Positions 1 to 11,205 of a DNA stretch of 64,000 nucleotides are shown here, in pieces (within the stretch, counting starts at the first letter, position 1; each line of letters opens with the position of its first letter). The notes below the pieces were generated by a model that was not told the origin of the DNA, did no database searches, and saw only the letters and a program-made list of their open reading frames with translations. The DNA is taken from NCBI RefSeq assembly GCF_021869535.1, contig NW_026262739.1, forward strand, positions 248,001-312,000, in the 5' to 3' direction. The DNA is from Mytilus californianus (taxonomy: Eukaryota > Mollusca > Bivalvia > Mytilida > Mytilidae). The translations under genes and the position numbers were made by a program.

Positions 1-159
1 ACTAATCAATATTGAATTAAGCCCAAGTCAATTACATTTTTATGATGAAAGACACAGAGTACCGATCTTAAAGTACCCCCAGGTACTGAAAGCTGATTCT
101 TAAATGTTAAATTACCTGTGAATATTAAACGTATTATGTTAAAAATAAAAAAAAAAATA

Positions 160-345
160 AGGAGATATGGTATGATTGCAAATAAGAAATGAAGTTGATG
201 TAAGCAATGATAGGCAACCGTACGGCCTTTATCAATGTGAAAAATCCATATCGTATAGTCAACTATAAAAGGAACCAACTTGAAAAATATGAAACAATTC
301 AATTGAGAAAACTACCCGCCTGATTTAAAACAAAACAAGTTACGA
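160..345 (+). repeat. Dispersed repeat family R1, copy 1 (diverged)
   Basis: This stretch resembles two other places in the window (19655-19845 and 22531-22690). They share the order of motifs: a GAGAT(G)TGGTA-like start, an 'aatgagacaac'-like block, 'ataggtca/ataggcaa', a 'cggtctt/cggcctt' block followed by 'caacaa', and a 'gctataaa' block. From memory this is a very common mussel repeat. No TSD is visible and the copy is degenerate. The reading frame on the minus strand here (6-302) is not conserved in the other copies, so I do not call it a gene. Confidence 0.5.
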
Positions 346-430
346 AAAACAAATATAACAGATATGAACCAACGACAACAAGTGAACCACAGGCTCCTGA
401 CATGGGACAGGCACATAAAGAATGAGTGCT

Positions 431-2100
431 CAACCCCCACCCCCTAAGCCTGGGACAGTGGTGCAACAGCACGACATTAGAACAACCTGTAAAAACATTC
501 CTTCAGAGAGCTTGGTTTACACATATATATATATATATATTCAAAGTAATTATTAATATTAAATGTGTTTTCAGCCGTGTATCACCTTCAATGGTGATCA
601 TATGCATGGATATGTCGTAGAGTTTACCTTTTATATATAAATATATACCTCTAATGCGAGACAAAAATTGAAACTAAACATTTTTGCTTAACTCAATCAA
701 TATGTGATAGTTTTAGAATCCACTTCTAATTGGATTAGTAAGAGTTGTCTTAATCCAAAAACAACTCTGACAATATCAAGCCTTACTTATTAAAAGTACA
801 TTTTGAAAAGAAAATTACTGTAAAGACTGAAGTGGAAATATAGTTGTCTTAAAAGTGTAACAAGTATATAAATTGGCATTCTCGTCCACTTTTAATCAGA
901 GATACCTGGGACAGGACATTTTTTTAACCCATTTACTATGAACTATTAATTGATATTTTACTATCCACAGCGGTCAATGTTTATATGCAGATTAGTCATC
1001 AATTGCTAATCAAGTACACCTTCCAAATTACAATCTATATAACGAATTGGTGTATACATTTATTTACATATATCATTATTTATTACAATTTTTTTTTTAT
1101 AATGTTAGTTGACTTTTATTTGAAAGAAAAGTGTATGTAAACTATTAAAATTTAAAGAAGTACAAGACCTGTATTAATTATTTTTAAATATACACATCCC
1201 TTTGTCGAACGATTTCCCTTGGGGAAAAAATCGGAGATTGTAAATAAACAAGATTAACTGCAGAAGAAGAGATCGTTTGAAATGATGCTTAATAAAGTAT
1301 GATGCAATCCCAGTTATCAACTTTAACAGAGACAAATTCTGACTAACACTTTGAATTCGATATTTCTGAAATTGCTAGAAAAATCTCTGTCATATAATAA
1401 ATACCCAAGGAAATTAAATATTATTAAACATTAAGAGACGAAAGGAAAAACGGACACCAAACTGATAACGACAAATAAAAGCATGTCAAATATTAAGTAA
1501 TAAAAGGTTCATTTGCAAAGTATATAAAAAACAAAGTCATGGTCAAAACCATGAAAGACAACTCAAATCAATCGTATGATAGGTAAAGATACGTGTATAT
1601 ACGTGGTCTTATGACAGTGAAGTTTTGGCGGGAATCTCAATAATCACGTGATATATAAAAATCATGATTTCTTTCGTTTTTCATCATCTTAGAAATAGTT
1701 GATATTGATAAAATTTATCCTGAATGGGTTTTATAGTTTAGGAATACTTAGATAAAACTTGAATGAAGCATTTAACAAAATTAATGGGTTAGCAATAACC
1801 GGTCCCGTTACGTGCGTACGTCGAGTTAGGTACGTATGTCATTTTATTGGAAATCTCTATTGTGACGGTTGCATATTTATAAAAGTTTATTGGTTGATGT
1901 GTTCCTGAGGTCCCTGGTTGTATAAAGCTGGTTCACGATGATTTGTAATTCTGGCTGGTCTTTATTTTATTTTATAATAGAAGTTCGTTATAATAGTAAA
2001 GACATTTGCTCACCATATTTCCTTTGTCCTATATCTTTTGATCCTTAGATCCCGAAAGGGCCAGCAAATTGTACTTATCCGGCAAATATACTTTGACTAA
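431..2100. other. AT-rich non-coding stretch
   Basis: I see no gene here. It has a short (TA)n run near 520-541 and several short A/T runs. All open frames are short and of simple composition. Confidence 0.6.
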
Positions 2101-2307
2101 TTGTTGCAAGGATTCTTAAAGTGCAAAGAGCGTGGCACTCACTGTACACGAGGCACCGGATTTAACGTCCCCATTCTGACCGGACGTGGCTGCAAACTTA
2201 ATACATCCCGCACAGCCAAACAGACGCCCCACTTTGGCAAGCGTTTTACTGCGGGTCGAAAGAAGACCAAGTGACCATATTTCTATCCCCCACTCACCCA
2301 TAGGGGC
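2101..2307 (-). mobile_element. SINE-N, partial copy
   Basis: It matches the 5' half (in SINE sense) of the ~425 bp element seen many times in this window, with more substitutions than most copies. The (AATC)n tail and adjoining ~200 bp are missing, so it is either broken or recombined. It lies only ~85 bp from the next copy in the same orientation, so an unequal exchange could explain the missing part. Confidence 0.85.
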
Positions 2308-2393
2308 AAATGAATTAAATCCAACAACATAACAGTTAGAGGACTAGAAGCCAACCCCTAATAAACTGTTTAAAGATGATTTTGATTCTGATT

Positions 2394-2813
2394 GATTGAT
2401 TGTTGGTTGCTTAACGTCCAGTGGCAAATGTTTCATGCATATTCAGGACGAGAACAAATTAACAATAAAGACAAAAGGTTGGTTCTGTAATAGAGGCGTC
2501 TGGGGTTGAGGAAGGAGAAATTTAGACTGCCACGGGAAATGAGGGTATATTGGATAGGGACAGAAATTTAGCCTTGCAACAGGTCACGTACGGACCCCCA
2601 AAGAGTTGTTGCAAGGGTTCTTAACGTGCAAAGAGCGTGGCACTCTCTTTACACGAGGCATCGGATTTAACGTCCCCATTCTGACCGGACGTGGCTGCAA
2701 ATTTGTACATCCCGCACAGCCAAACGGACGCCCCACTTTAGCAAAGGTTTTACTGCCGGTCGGAGGAAGACCAATGGTGACCATACTTCTATTCCCCAGT
2801 CACCCTTGGGGGT
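2394..2813 (-). mobile_element. SINE-N, full-length copy with TSD
   Basis: This is a full-length element, from a GATT-repeat at the left (the complement of the 3' (AATC)n tail) to the CCCTTGGGG end at the right. It is flanked by a perfect 16 bp direct repeat, gattttgattctgatt, at 2378-2393 and 2814-2829. That length fits target-primed reverse transcription. The two overlapping frames inside, about 66 and 69 codons on opposite strands, recur in every copy because the element is repeated. They are not evidence of a gene. Confidence 0.93.
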
Positions 2814-2829
2814 GATTTTGATTCTGATT

Positions 2830-3534
2830 TTGCTGCAATATCTGAAGAAGAGGCATCATTACCGGTCCTCGAAACCAAACAAAATGTAAATATCTTCCTC
2901 TTCCATCCGATTCTGAACATGTTACGAGGCCCAACAGCTAAACAAAGGAAGGTCGTTCATACTCTTGATAATCACACACACAATTGTGTTCCGATAAACA
3001 AAAAAAATCGGTTGTTTCCCAATGTCTTACTGGTTGTTGAAAATATCTGGAAATTAAATTAAGTTATAGTTTAAAAATATGCAACGGGACAGAATAAATA
3101 TTACAACATCAAAGCTACTTAAAAGGGGGTTCTCTTTTGGAAGAATGTATTTGTTTTTGTTTAAAAAAAAGTTGAATTGCATTATGAAATTCATATATGT
3201 TTAATGTGTCCCAGATAACAAATAATCAGTATTCATTGTTATATATTTATATATTGCTGTTCTAGAATGGCCTCTGGTTTAGGTGTTCACCTACTTCACA
3301 TTTCTTCTTTTTCAATTATAACCTTTTGGGACATGTATGAATAAAAAGGATTGTCTTTTTTTAGATGCTTGGGATATTAGTTTGTTGTTGTTGAATGCAA
3401 TTACTTTAGTGACAAAAGAAACATAGTCAGTTGGTACGCATAGTTACTATTGTAGACGAGTTTAATTTGGGTTTTCAGGAAAAGACATGATAAAATAAAA
3501 ATGTATATATATACTTTTCAAATATATGTTTCAG
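2830..3534. other. Non-coding stretch upstream of a terminal exon
   Basis: AT-rich, with no supported gene or repeat. It ends in a plausible 3' splice site (tatgtttcag) at 3525-3534. Confidence 0.5.
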
Positions 3535-4014
3535 TGCCAATGACAGCCCAGCCTTCATTCAGTGGAACGAAGAGAGGCATAATAAAGTTTGACGACGTCA
3601 AGTTCAGTGTTGAAATCAATAATCTGTCAGCGTATAAAAGTACAGGGACATTTCAGGTTAAGAAGGAGGAACTTTACATATCAATTTCAATCTACCAATG
3701 GTGCTCACTTCTACACTTACCTGAATGTTAATGTGATATCGATGACAGAGATTGGTTATACAAAGGTAAAACATTTGATTGACTGTTTCGATCCACAAAA
3801 AAAAACCCATTCTTATACAGGTAAAAACGATGATTCTAATATGACGTGCTTCTTTCGCTTTGTAAACAACACCGTGATAAAATTCTCCGATATATCTATT
3901 CTTAGCGCAGACTCAGAGATATACATAATAATGGATGTTAAAATATACCTCCCAAGTAAATCCACATGTATCGGAACCTATTTTTCAATCGATATGCCGA
4001 TTTCATTATTTTAA
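3535..4014 (+). pseudogene. Terminal exon, possible C1q-like domain, frameshifted
   Basis: A splice acceptor at 3533-3534 is followed by an open frame that reads MTAQPSFSG, then IIKFDDVKFS, then AYKSTGTFQV. This pattern recalls the start of a C1q/TNF-like jelly-roll domain (FSA...IKFD..L....AY....G.F....). After about residue 50 the frame is lost. The matching continuation (TNGAHFYTYLNV, ending near CIGTYFSIDM) is in the next frame, so there is a one-base frameshift near 3690-3705. The second frame ends with TAA at 4012-4014, and an AATAAA poly(A) signal follows at 4022. No upstream exons were found. C1q genes are greatly expanded in bivalves, but the assignment here is by pattern only. It could be an unrelated secreted protein, and the frameshift could be a sequencing error. 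Confidence 0.35.
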
Positions 4015-4477
4015 AAATTGCAAATAAAAAAAACATACAGAACTTTTGTTCTGTTCTTAAAAGTTCTGTTCTTATTCAGATGCATAACAAAAAGAATTAA
4101 TGCACAAGAGCTTCGCAAAATCTACAAAATTAAAATAAAATAAAATTCCGCGAAAGTCCATTAATGCTTTTCGCGCATTTAAGTCATTTCATAACATGAC
4201 GTCATACAAATGAAAATGATATACTGAAGTTTTTTCCGTAACGTTCACCATTGAAATTTTTATAAAATTGCTTTAAAATGGATTTTTGAGGTAGGGTTTG
4301 TCATATTTTCTATTCTATTGCATTATTCGCATATTTACTGATTTCAGCGAGTCAACATGGCGGCGCCTTAGTTACGAAATTTCAACTTTGGAACTGACGG
4401 TTGCTTACGAGAAAAACATGTAAATTAAATATTGCAAATCTTGGGTTTGAGAATAAAAAGAATTAAACATATGTTTT
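4015..4477. other. Non-coding spacer
   Basis: AT-rich with no open frame of interest. It includes the poly(A) signal of the preceding exon and the left flank of the split-repeat retroelement. Confidence 0.5.
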
Positions 4478-4621
4478 ATGAGAATTATGTATATAATTCA
4501 GGTTTATACAAAAGACAATTTGTCCCTTTCCGTTCCCCATTGCTTTATCTACATTCAATTGTTTTTAGCACGTGGGAACTATTTATAAATTTACATTGTT
4601 TACGTTGAAGGCATCGCCATT
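4478..4621 (+). repeat. Split direct repeat A1
   Basis: 144 bp, about 95% identical by eye to A2 (6918-7061). Both begin at atgagaattatg and end at gcatcgccat(t). It forms the left end of the retroelement. Confidence 0.88.
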
Positions 4622-4880
4622 AACACAATTAATCAACTAATTCGTCTATACCAAGCGGGTGCTGATATAAAATCCGATTCTAAAGTGACATACCTGATCA
4701 ATAAGGATTTATCTTAACATTAATGTGTTGGTTTAGTTGCAAACAGTTTTACACACACATTTCATGAACTATTGATGAACCTTCGAAACCTGAGATAGTT
4801 ATTTATAACGTGATACAGAGGATAAATTTCTACATATATATTTCTATAATTCGTACGTAAGTACTTTTAACTAAAACAAT

Positions 4881-5837
4881 ATGAATGGTAGAAAGAGACC
4901 ACGTAGGAAAAACAGTGAAAACAATAGAAATTGGCCAAACGAAACTTATCTGGAAAAACTAAAAGAGATGGGTATCGGGATCAATGCAACGTGGAAGGTA
5001 GAAATGATTCGTCAACTATATTTGGCTAATAAACCAAAAACTACGTCTATAACAATTCCTGAAACATCCAATCAGCCTCCCGTTAATGAGTTGCAAAACT
5101 CTACAAATACGACTGATCAAGAAGTAGGATTATATCACCCGTCAACATTTCCTATCGTAAATGATACGCGTTTTCATACGGTAGGTAACGCACTTAATCT
5201 AAACAGTGAGGTACTCTTTAGGGAATCTGCCGCAGCCTTTACCTCAGCAACAGAAACTCTTTCAAATATCGCTAAACTGATGTTAAAACAATCAAATACA
5301 GAAAATGTTACTGAAAAGGAATCAACCACACCTACAATAGAATCTGCCATAAGATGTTCCAATAGCCGACTAACAGACTCCGCTGCCGAGGCTCCATCGA
5401 CAGGAAAAGTATACTATGCTGAAGATCTACCAAAGATGGCTTTTGTTGCGACCTCCATAAAAAAGCAGATAATAGAAGGTAGGGACATTAATCTGGCTAC
5501 ATTATTTGCACCAAAATATGATATACCTCAAAACCAAACTATGCAGTCAAGGGGGTTTACAGTTGAGCTTTCGAGTAAGAAAGATGTAAGATTGGACCAC
5601 AATCTTTCAATAGAAGAATTGAATAGGGCTTTCCGGAAATACCGTAATATTATGGGGGAAGCTTACCCTCAGAAAAAAGTTGAATTGGAACAATATGAAG
5701 CTGACATAAACGAAATATCACAAAATTACGGCCAATGTTTCTATACATATCACAAGATGTTTTCTGCTAAAGCAGCTGCTGCCATGTTGAACACAATATT
5801 GTTATCAACTGGTCAAAAGTTGATGACAAACTGTTGA
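4881..5837 (+). pseudogene. Gag-like ORF of the YR retroelement, frameshifted at its end
   Basis: The frame starts with an ATG 260 bp after A1. The N-terminus is basic (MNGRKRPRRK). A Thr/Asn-rich linker and a conserved-looking helical region follow (VYYAEDLPKM, then ELNRAFRKYRNIMGEAYPQK, then CFYTYHKMFSAKAAA). The ORF stops at 5835-5837. The natural continuation (VDDKLLNLVTYNV, then a zinc knuckle) lies in another frame that overlaps this stop, so a one- or two-base indel near 5785-5800 has split what was one gag-pol frame. The product would coat the element's RNA. I infer this from position and from the zinc fingers downstream, not from a recognised gag signature. Confidence 0.65.
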
Positions 5838-6670
5838 ACCTTGTTACCTATAATGTTCAAAGCAGAACATGTGCTCACTGCGGGGAATTTGACCACACAT
5901 CAAAATTCTGTGAAAAAGCAAACCACGTTATCCCACGGGTTACACATATTCGTAACACAGATAAGAGGGGCAGACCGGTTTCTAATATTGCAGGAGCAGA
6001 ACTCTGCAATAACTACAATTACGGCACTTGCTATAGAAGAGAATGCAAATTCATGCACGCATGTAGTCAATTTGGGTCAAGCGGGCTTGGCATGACAACT
6101 TGTGGTTTAGCCAAACAACAGACAAAACAATCAAGGTCAAACAATGAAAATGCAAAATTAGATAAATTATCCGACTTATCTAAAGCTTCACAAAAAGAAA
6201 TGACAAAGGCAAACATCGAACTAGATATGTCACCTATAAATGTAAACAGACTTGAAAACGAACTTAAAGAACATCCAGATAAACATTTTGTTATGTATCT
6301 TCTGAATGGTATACGTTTCGGTTTTGATACACTAGTATCTTTGCTCGATTTACCTACGTTTGAATGTAGGAATTTACTTTCTGCCATCAAAGACCTCGAA
6401 ACTGTTGATATGCTTTTGAAACAAGAAATAGATAAAGGATATGTTAAAGGCCCGTTTAGTAGTCCACCTTTCGAAACTTACCGTGTTAGTCCCATTGGGA
6501 TTGCAGAAGGCAAATGTTCTGGCAAAAAACGTCTTATCCTTGATCTATCTTCTCCACACGAACATGAAACACATGAAAGCATCAATAGTCTTATAGATAA
6601 GGAGGTCTGTTCACTATCTTATGTGAAAATAGATGAAGCAATAAGGCCATCAAGCATTTCTTTAATATAG
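5834..6670 (+). pseudogene. Zinc-finger plus truncated reverse transcriptase of the YR retroelement
   Basis: This is the continuation of the gag frame after the frameshift. It contains a CCHC zinc knuckle (CAHCGEFDHTSKFC) and a CCCH finger (C-x7-C-x5-C-x3-H, ending CKFMH). Then comes the N-terminal part of a DIRS/Ngaro-type RT: NRLENELKEHPDKHFV, GIRFGF, a GPFSSPPFE block, VSPIGIAEG, KKRLILDLSSP and SYVKIDEAI. The frame ends at a TAG exactly where repeat B1 begins. RT motifs with the catalytic aspartates, RNase H and the recombinase are all missing. The abrupt end at B1 says an internal deletion joined mid-RT to the 3' repeat. Confidence 0.75.
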
Positions 6671-6917
6671 ATTAGACACTGGGAACTAACCAGCCGATCT
6701 GACTAGTTTAAAGTTATGTTTGCAAGCAAACCGCAGTTTGCCTACAACTACACTATTTCTATTTGTTTTCAAAACATTCGGATAATGTGACCATGCACGC
6801 TAAATTGCTGAGACAGCCGTACGCCAAGAATACTGTATATAATTGTATAGTTGTATAAGTCCATATGTTTTGTAGTTTTGCAATAAAATTATATTCCTAG
6901 CTTGTCTTGTGTATAAA
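6671..6917 (+). repeat. Split direct repeat B1
   Basis: It matches B2 (7519-7720) from attagacactggg to cttgtcttgtgtataaa. B1 has about 27 extra bases after ctagttt and a few more near its end. It abuts A2 directly. Confidence 0.85.
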
Positions 6918-7061
6918 ATGAGAATTATGTATATAATTCAAGTTTATACAAAAGACAATTTGCCCTTTTCCGTTCCCCATTGCTTTATCTACATTCAATT
7001 ATTTTTAGCACGTGAGAACTATTTATAAATTCACATTGTTTACGTCGAAGGCATCGCCATT
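6918..7061 (+). repeat. Split direct repeat A2
   Basis: Same length as A1 (144 bp) with only a few substitutions. The B1/A2 junction (gtataaa|atgag) would be recreated if the element's two ends (B2 end and A1 start) were joined in a circle, as the known replication model requires. Confidence 0.88.
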
Positions 7062-7518
7062 CTTTGTTGTTAACCACCTTCCTCCCCTCCACCACCGATA
7101 GATTTAACTGTTATACATTATTTGCATGTCATATTATTAATCTAGTGTATTTTTTTTTTATATATATATCTATATATTTTTTTATCATTATTATAATTGT
7201 TGTTTCAGTTAAATGCTAAGGTTTTCATACTGTTAGATAATGTGGGTCATTTCGAGTTTTCACTCAAATCCCAAATTTACGGGGTATTCAGTGGTCCCTT
7301 ACGTCCTAATTATAGCATAAGTCTTGCCAATATTTTCTGGCTAGAAAGCTCAGATAAAGGCTTATGCTAATTGTTTCGCAGATCGGCTATCTCTGGTTTT
7401 CTATTATATCTTTGACTACTTATCTGAATCACAGTTCAGATGCTTATTATTCACATGCTTTGGAACCAGGAGAGCGGATAGTGCATAACATAGTGTTTCT
7501 GTAGTAGCTTTAAAATAT

Positions 7519-7720
7519 ATTAGACACTGGGCACTAACCAGCCGATCTGACTAGTTTGCCTACAACTACACTATTTCTATTTGTTTTCAAAACATTCGGA
7601 TAATGTGACCATGCACGCTAAAATGCTGAGACACCCGTACGCCAAAAATATTGTATATGATTGTATAGTTGTATTAGTCAATGTTAATATATTATATTCC
7701 TAGCTTGTCTTGTGTATAAA
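7519..7720 (+). repeat. Split direct repeat B2, right end of the element
   Basis: Second copy of B. It ends with the same cttgtcttgtgtataaa as B1 and is followed by unrelated DNA. The 457 bp between A2 and B2 are non-coding and not repeated elsewhere in the window. Confidence 0.85.
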
Positions 7721-9160
7721 TGATACGATTAGATGACATATACGCTAATTTAGTGATTCCAATAACATGAATAAGCTGATTCATTGAGACACAGGCAACA
7801 CAGCACAATTTCAAAAAATTGAAGACAGCAATGTGTTCTCCACATACGCAGGTGGTTTAAGGCAGGTCCAAATTGTAATTCCGTAAAAATTCTGTCAAAT
7901 AGCTATTTCTTCTAAATATTGCTGGAGATCGTATATTTGAATATTTTAGGCGATCATATATGGGTGATATCAATTAAATAGATTGTAAGATTTCATTTTT
8001 TTCTACTTTCACTTTCATGGGAATTTCCCCATGGTTGTCACGTGACTTATTTGATATAAATACATTTCTGCACCTTTATATGATTTGCACAACCTTTTAT
8101 CGTCATATTTATACAGTCAATTTTGGATGTATCACCTCTTCCCTTTATATATTTTCAGGAAATTGCTGGCGATAACAGTACTGACAGCGTGAATGAATGT
8201 AAAACCGTATTTTAACTGGACGGAGGTGGAAATTTTACAAATGCTCCCACTTTTAAGGATGCTAGTGTACTATGACAAAATGTGACAACCAAGCGCCAGA
8301 TGTGTCGCAATTGTTCAATTAATTCTGAAAAGATTGATTATATATACAAGTCTAGAAGTTTCCGATAAAAGGTTGAACAGATTGAAAATACAAAACTAGA
8401 TAACATTTCCGACAAGGTCGTCATTGTTTACAAACGCTCGAGTGATCAAGGAGAAAAAACAACGGGAAATAATCGATAATAAAGTATTCCTGGCGCAATT
8501 TTTCAAATTGTATGGACTATTTACTAGTACATTTTTCTCACTTATCAGTGTTCAATAAATGGATATGAAATGAAAACATGAATAATTGTTGTTTATTGTT
8601 AATTACTAGCACTGATATGAATAGAAAATAAAAAGGGGGAGGGAGCAGTTCTTTAGTTAATCGAAAGTATTTTGCACATCTCAGCATACTGTACACAGCA
8701 GACACCAGTTTAACTTACCTTATTAAAAACCATCACTTTTTTTTTAAATTTCCAAACAAGAAGGAAACTAGGCATTTGCTCTTAAAGTACATCACTGTCC
8801 AAGTTGATTATTTTTTTCCTGAAATATTTCTTTATAAAATAAACATTTTTCACTTTGAAAATCTCACTCGACGCTTTTCATGATTTAAAAAAAATCATGT
8901 ATAACTCGCCTTCATTTTAATCTAAAATGAAAACCCTGAATATATTTCTTTCATTTATTAACTTTCTTTTTCTGCATTACTGATCTTTACTGCATACCAC
9001 TTCCTTTCCTGATCTTTCCTGAGAAGAAGAATGAGTTGACAAGAATTTTTTCAATCTAGTTTATTAGACAACATCAATGAATACAACATGAAGAAATAGT
9101 CATAATTACAGTTATATCTAAAAACATTTTTCTATTTGATAATTATTTTTGACATTTACA
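7721..9160. other. Non-coding stretch upstream of the nine-exon gene
   Basis: AT-rich with no convincing coding region. It probably holds the promoter or upstream exons of the gene starting at 9161, but I see no TATA box or CpG island that I would trust. Confidence 0.5.
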
Positions 9161-10867
9161 ATGAACATCTGCAATTTTTCAAAAGTGATAATTTCAAGGT
9201 CAACAAAAGATTCCACATCTATCAACTATTTCAATAACCCACATAGCAGATCGGAGCAAAATACTTTGACCCCTGTATATAATTCATCTTTATCACTGAA
9301 ACAGCGTCATGAAAACTATTCTCTATTTGTGCATAAATATCCATCTATGCAAATCAACAATTTTAAGTTATATTGTCAAAAAACAGCAAGGATTCAGGAG
9401 TATGTAACAAATGCTAAATACTATGAAAATAGAAATCAAGGTGGAGAAAGGGAGACATTTATTAACCATTTTAAGTTAATTCAATTCAATGGTTAAAAAT
9501 TTCTGAAACAGAACGCAAACAGCACAAACTAGAAAACTGTATGCCTTGTAACACCACACATATAGATATTTCTAAAATTCATAAATCTGCCTCAGAGACA
9601 TCCATTCAAATCTTGAATTTAAGTGAGCAGATAGTAGAAAATGTTTCATCTATATTACCAACCAGCACAGCAACAAAAGGTAAAAAGACAGCTCAAGCTT
9701 TAATTAATGTTTTAAATCCATTGTTTGAAAACCAGTTCCAAAAATCTTTTGAAAAATCTGCTGCAGAAGCATTACATTTGTCACCTATTGAAAAATCAGC
9801 TGATAAAGTTAAAAAAGAACTAACTTTACTGAAGAAAAACAAAATCCAAATTATTGAAGCTATAAGTGTCAATGACAGAGACGTTGAGAATTTCCTAGCA
9901 TCAGGAAAGTCATTTAAACAGCATGATCGAGAGAGAATGCATCTGTACGAGAGCAAGGCGAATGCTGAGAAAGAAACTAAAATAAGATTGGAAAAAGAAC
10001 AAAAGGGTCAAGTTGTCCATAAGAAACATCATGGGAACTTTTCCAATTATACCTTTAACAAAGAAGAGTTCCTTGTAGAGATTAAGTCTTTAATGGAAAA
10101 AGGCATTGTAAATTGGACAAGACTTGCGAAAAAATATGACGTCACAAACAAGATTACAGGAAACAAGCCCCAAAATGCTGGCCAAGTTTTATTTATGTTT
10201 GCCAAAGCAAATGGCACAGATATTATGTCTTTTAATAAACATAAAGCAGTTTCAGGCAGGGATATTTTAAGGAGGGTGAGACGACCAAAGAAAAAGATAA
10301 TGAAAAAATTATCTATTCCAACACCAAGATCATCAAAAAAATTTAAAGAAGCTATTAAACAAAAACTTGCCGATGGTACAATCTATCTTGGAAACCAAAT
10401 TGCCCCAAAGACCATTATTTCAAGTTCTATTAGTAAAGAGGGAAATCTGACTGAAAATAAAGTAATTGTTTACAGTCGAATCATTGGGTTACAAAAAATC
10501 ATCTTAAGCGAATTATCCCGTCTTCAGAAATCAGGAATTTTGTTAGTACATAATGATGAATACTACGACACTTTGACGGAGGATAAGATAAGACAAAGAT
10601 TACAATTTCTAGGGGAAGAAACGAACGGCAGCTGTCAAGATATGAGACTTGAGTTAAAAATTATTGAGAGAACCTTCAAGTTAAAAATGTGGCATGACCA
10701 CTCTGATATTCTAAACCACTCCTATGTCAATTTTATGACCACCATCCTGTATGATGCAGCCAATTTCATGACAGACAATGAATATCAAACACTGGCAAGG
10801 ACAACATCAACAACCAATGTGCAGTCTATTGTAGAGAAACCCCAGTTATACATACTTGGGAGATCAG
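9161..10867 (+). CDS. Exon 1 of a nine-exon unknown gene (5-bp duplication breaks the frame)
   Basis: The first ATG of the open frame is at 9161 (MNICNFSKVI). The frame runs to about residue 108 and then breaks at a 5 bp tandem duplication, attca attca, at 9479-9488. Counting one unit only, the frame continues without a stop into the 442-codon frame that holds 9541-10867 (WLKISETERKQHKLENC, then MPCNTTHIDI). Visible features are a Lys/Glu-rich, probably coiled-coil region at 9740-10020 and a basic patch (RRVRRPKKKIMKK) near 10276. A C-terminal block reads KLKMWHDHSDILNHSYVNF. The exon ends AGATCAG|GTAAAT at 10867/10868, phase 1. I do not recognise a named family. The length, His/Asp-rich block and context recall lineage-expanded transposase-like proteins, but that is inference. 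The duplication makes this copy a pseudogene unless translation starts at 9541. Confidence 0.72.
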
Positions 10868-10929
10868 GTAAATTAATAAATATATTATAATAATATAATA
10901 ACTAAAGTAAGGATTTTCGTTGTTATAAC

Positions 10930-11205
10930 GAATGCCAAAAACATTAGGCTTGGGACAATATAAACAAGAATGTGTCCATAGTACAGTTTGTACATGGATG
11001 CCCAACTCGCTCTATCATTTTCTATGTTCATTGGACCATGAAATTGGGGTCAAAACTCTAATTTGTGTACTAAGTTTCAAGTTGATTAGACTTTCAACTT
11101 CATCAAAAACTACCTTGACCAAAAACTTTAACCTGAAGCAGGACAGACGGAAGAACGAACGGACGCACAGACCAGAAAACATAATACCCATAAATGGTGC
11201 ATAAT
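10930..11205 (+). repeat. Dispersed repeat family R2, well-preserved copy in intron 1
   Basis: The block begins near acaagaatgtgtcc and ends with a run of 'gacgg/acgaacg/gacgcac' triplets followed by accagaaaacataat. I recognise it from memory as an abundant bivalve interspersed repeat. A much older copy is in intron 2 (14620-14850). The 90-codon frame across it (10932-11204) belongs to the repeat and is not a gene. Confidence 0.6.

Larger units (their letters stand above)
4478..7720 (+). mobile_element. Non-autonomous tyrosine-recombinase-type retroelement with split direct repeats
   Basis: Two different direct repeats are arranged A1 (4478-4621) - coding - B1 (6671-6917) - A2 (6918-7061) - spacer - B2 (7519-7720). 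B1 and A2 touch without a gap. This A1-ORF-B1A2-B2 order is the known hallmark of PAT/Ngaro-type (YR) retrotransposons and is not seen in LTR or LINE elements. The interior holds a gag-like protein with zinc fingers and the first part of a reverse transcriptase. The rest of RT, RNase H and the tyrosine recombinase are absent, so the copy is internally deleted and cannot move by itself. I see no TSD, as expected for recombinase-mediated insertion. Confidence 0.85.
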
